Under the pieces are notes generated by a model. It saw only the letters and a list, made by a program, of their open reading frames with translations. It had not been told where the DNA came from and did not search any database. Shown here piece by piece: positions 62,755 through 64,000 of a DNA stretch of 64,000 bases (position 1 is the first letter of the stretch; the number at the start of each line of letters is the position of its first letter). The stretch is from contig NC_051104.1 in assembly GCF_901709675.1 (NCBI RefSeq), positions 2,357,001 through 2,421,000 on the forward strand, given 5' to 3'. The translations under genes were made by a program, and so were the position numbers. The DNA is from Syngnathus acus. Its lineage: Eukaryota > Chordata > Actinopteri > Syngnathiformes > Syngnathidae.

Positions 62755-63526
62755 CATGAGGTGCGCCTAATAACAGGCCACTTCATTAGGGAAAAATCAT
62801 GGTCAAAGCTTAACTGAAAGTGAAAAGTGCCAGACCCGCCCTCACCCCCACTTTCTGATTGGCGGTTTGATATGTGACGTCACTTGGACACTCCATTAGG
62901 TACACCCCCATTTTCAGGTGTACCTAATAACAGGCCACTTCATTCGGGAAAAATTATGGTCAAAGCTTAACTGAAAGTGAAGTGCCACATCCGCCCTCAC
63001 CTCCACTTTCTGATTGGCTGTTGATCTGTGACGTCACTCGGACACCCCATTAGGTACACCGCCATTTTCAGGTGTACCTAATAACAGGCCACTTCATTAG
63101 GGAAAAATTATGGTCAAAGCTTAACTGAAAGTGAAAAGTGCCACACCCGCCCTCACCCCCACTTTCTGATTGGCTGTTGATCTGTGACGTCACTCGGACG
63201 CTTTATTAGGTACATCGCCATTTTCAGGTGTACCTAATAACAGGCCACTTCATTAGGGAAAAATTATGGTCAAAGCTTAACTGAAAGTGAAAAGCGCCAC
63301 ACCCGCCCTCACCCCCACTTTCTGATTGGCTGTTGATCTGTGACGTCACTCGGACGCTTTATTAGGTACATCGCCATTTTCAGGTGTACCTAATAACAGG
63401 CCACTTCATTAGGGAAATATTATGGTCAAAGCTTAACTGAAAGTGAAAAGTGCCACACCCGCCCTCACCCCCACTTTCTGATTGGCTGGTGATCTGTGAC
63501 GTCACTCGGACTCTCCGTCAGGTACA
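62755..63526 (+). repeat. 156-bp unit tandem array, forward orientation (about 5 copies)
   Basis: GGTGTACCTAATAACAGGCC starts copies at 62917, 63071, 63227 and 63383, with a more diverged first copy from about 62760. Spacing is 154-156 bp and copies are nearly identical. Every copy has TCTGATTGGC (inverted CCAAT box) followed about 11 bp later by TGACGTCA (62875, 63029, 63185, 63341 and 63497). Confidence 0.95.
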
Positions 63527-63768
63527 GTTGGTGAACGGGAATTGCAATTCACTGACTCGTTCGTGAACGCGTTTTGTTTTATGGTGAGGTGGCAGCAGCT
63601 TCGATGCGCATTACCGACACCTACGGTGTGGGATAAGTTATGTCATTGCATGTTGGTTGAAGTCATGAACTGTAAAAAGAACAAATAACTTCAGGAAGTG
63701 ATCCGTTCACTCACGTTCACTGAAAAGATTCGTTCTTTTGAACGAATCGCTCACTCACGGGTCAACAC
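63527..63768 (-). repeat. Right terminal inverted repeat
   Basis: 242 bp, the inverted partner of 61080-61301. It includes ATGCGCATTACCGACACCTA and GATTCGTTCTTTTGAACGAA, the latter itself near-palindromic. Confidence 0.85.
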
Positions 63769-63770
63769 TA

Positions 63771-64000
63771 GTGGCGACTTCCAATTTGGCCCCGCCGATG
63801 CGGGCTTGTGATAAGAATGGCGGCCGGCGGCGGCCACCGGGGCAATCTACCCAAGCGCTGATAGCGAGTCGCGTCGCCTGATTGGCGCTAAGTGTCCCCC
63901 GCGGCAAGCATCTTGTCGGACGTGTCCTCCTGATTTGGATTGACAGTGGTCCAAGGCGCCTTATGCCGCCGCACGCTCTTGTGTGGAGTGTTTGGAGTGT
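63771..64000. other. GC-rich non-coding end of window
   Basis: Unique-looking sequence with GGCGGCC-type words (about 63821-63840). No gene or repeat is recognised before the window ends. Confidence 0.4.

Larger units (their letters stand above)
61080..63768. mobile_element. About 2.7-kb foldback-like DNA element with long inverted termini
   Basis: The left arm 61080-61301 is the inverted, diverged copy of the right arm 63527-63768. Both ends begin GTGTTG(G/A)CYCGTGAGTGA and contain GAACGAATCTTTTCAGTGAAC in the same inverted order, and both end at GTTCACCAAC. The dinucleotide TA directly flanks both ends (61078-61079 and 63769-63770), a possible TA target duplication. No transposase frame is present. 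The interior carries a tetranucleotide array, AT-rich DNA, two opposed arrays of a roughly 156-bp unit and a nested MITE. The superfamily is not assignable by eye. Confidence 0.8.

Noticed and set aside
62203-63526. CRISPR-like regular repeats
   Set aside because: The units are 154-157 bp and adjoin directly with no unique spacers, and the genome is vertebrate. They are transposon-internal tandem repeats.
61070-63778. 8-bp hAT-type target duplication around the 2.7-kb element
   Set aside because: The flanking octamers ATATCAGT and GTGGCGAC do not match. Only a TA is shared.

Overview
The window reads as vertebrate nuclear DNA, almost certainly from a ray-finned (teleost) fish with a compact genome. 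The evidence is spliced genes with GT-AG introns as short as 58-59 bp, vertebrate-specific gene families, abundant microsatellites, and fish-type cut-and-paste transposon remnants. The species cannot be named from this sequence. There are no operons, CRISPR arrays or bacterial genes, and most open reading frames in the window are chance.

Two protein-coding genes can be supported, both on the + strand. The first is dsel (14,848-18,444), a single-exon gene of 1,198 codons for dermatan-sulfate epimerase-like protein: an epimerase domain, two membrane segments and a sulfotransferase-like domain. A CpG-rich promoter/5'UTR lies upstream (about 13,950-14,847) and a roughly 1-kb 3'UTR follows. The second is a classical type II cadherin in 11 coding exons (47,439-54,712, 786 codons). 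I identify it as cdh19 from its sequence and from its position next to dsel. Its extracellular part is ordinary, but its cytoplasmic tail lacks the acidic p120-catenin core and has an eroded C-terminal beta-catenin segment.

Layout: 1-13.9 kb is non-coding, with an old repeat family at 1.1-1.7 kb and 6.65-6.76 kb and a complete hAT element (9,449-10,404) with a perfect 8-bp target duplication. dsel and its flanks occupy 13.95-19.5 kb. From 19.5 to 47.4 kb is a non-coding interval with microsatellites, a transposon relic at 26.2 kb, a cluster of CTCF-like motifs at 27.5-28.1 kb, another at 32.98 kb, and a decayed minisatellite at 38.9 kb. cdh19 runs from 47.4 to 55.3 kb, followed by non-coding DNA to 61 kb. 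A roughly 2.7-kb element with long inverted ends lies at 61,080-63,768. It carries seven copies of a roughly 156-bp unit, in two opposed arrays, and every unit holds a perfect CRE (TGACGTCA) about 11 bp from a CCAAT box.

The two genes do not share a pathway. dsel acts on chondroitin/dermatan sulfate in the Golgi, and the cadherin is a cell-surface adhesion protein. Their adjacency in the same order and orientation matches the human DSEL-CDH19 neighbourhood on 18q22.1, so this is conserved synteny in a compacted genome.
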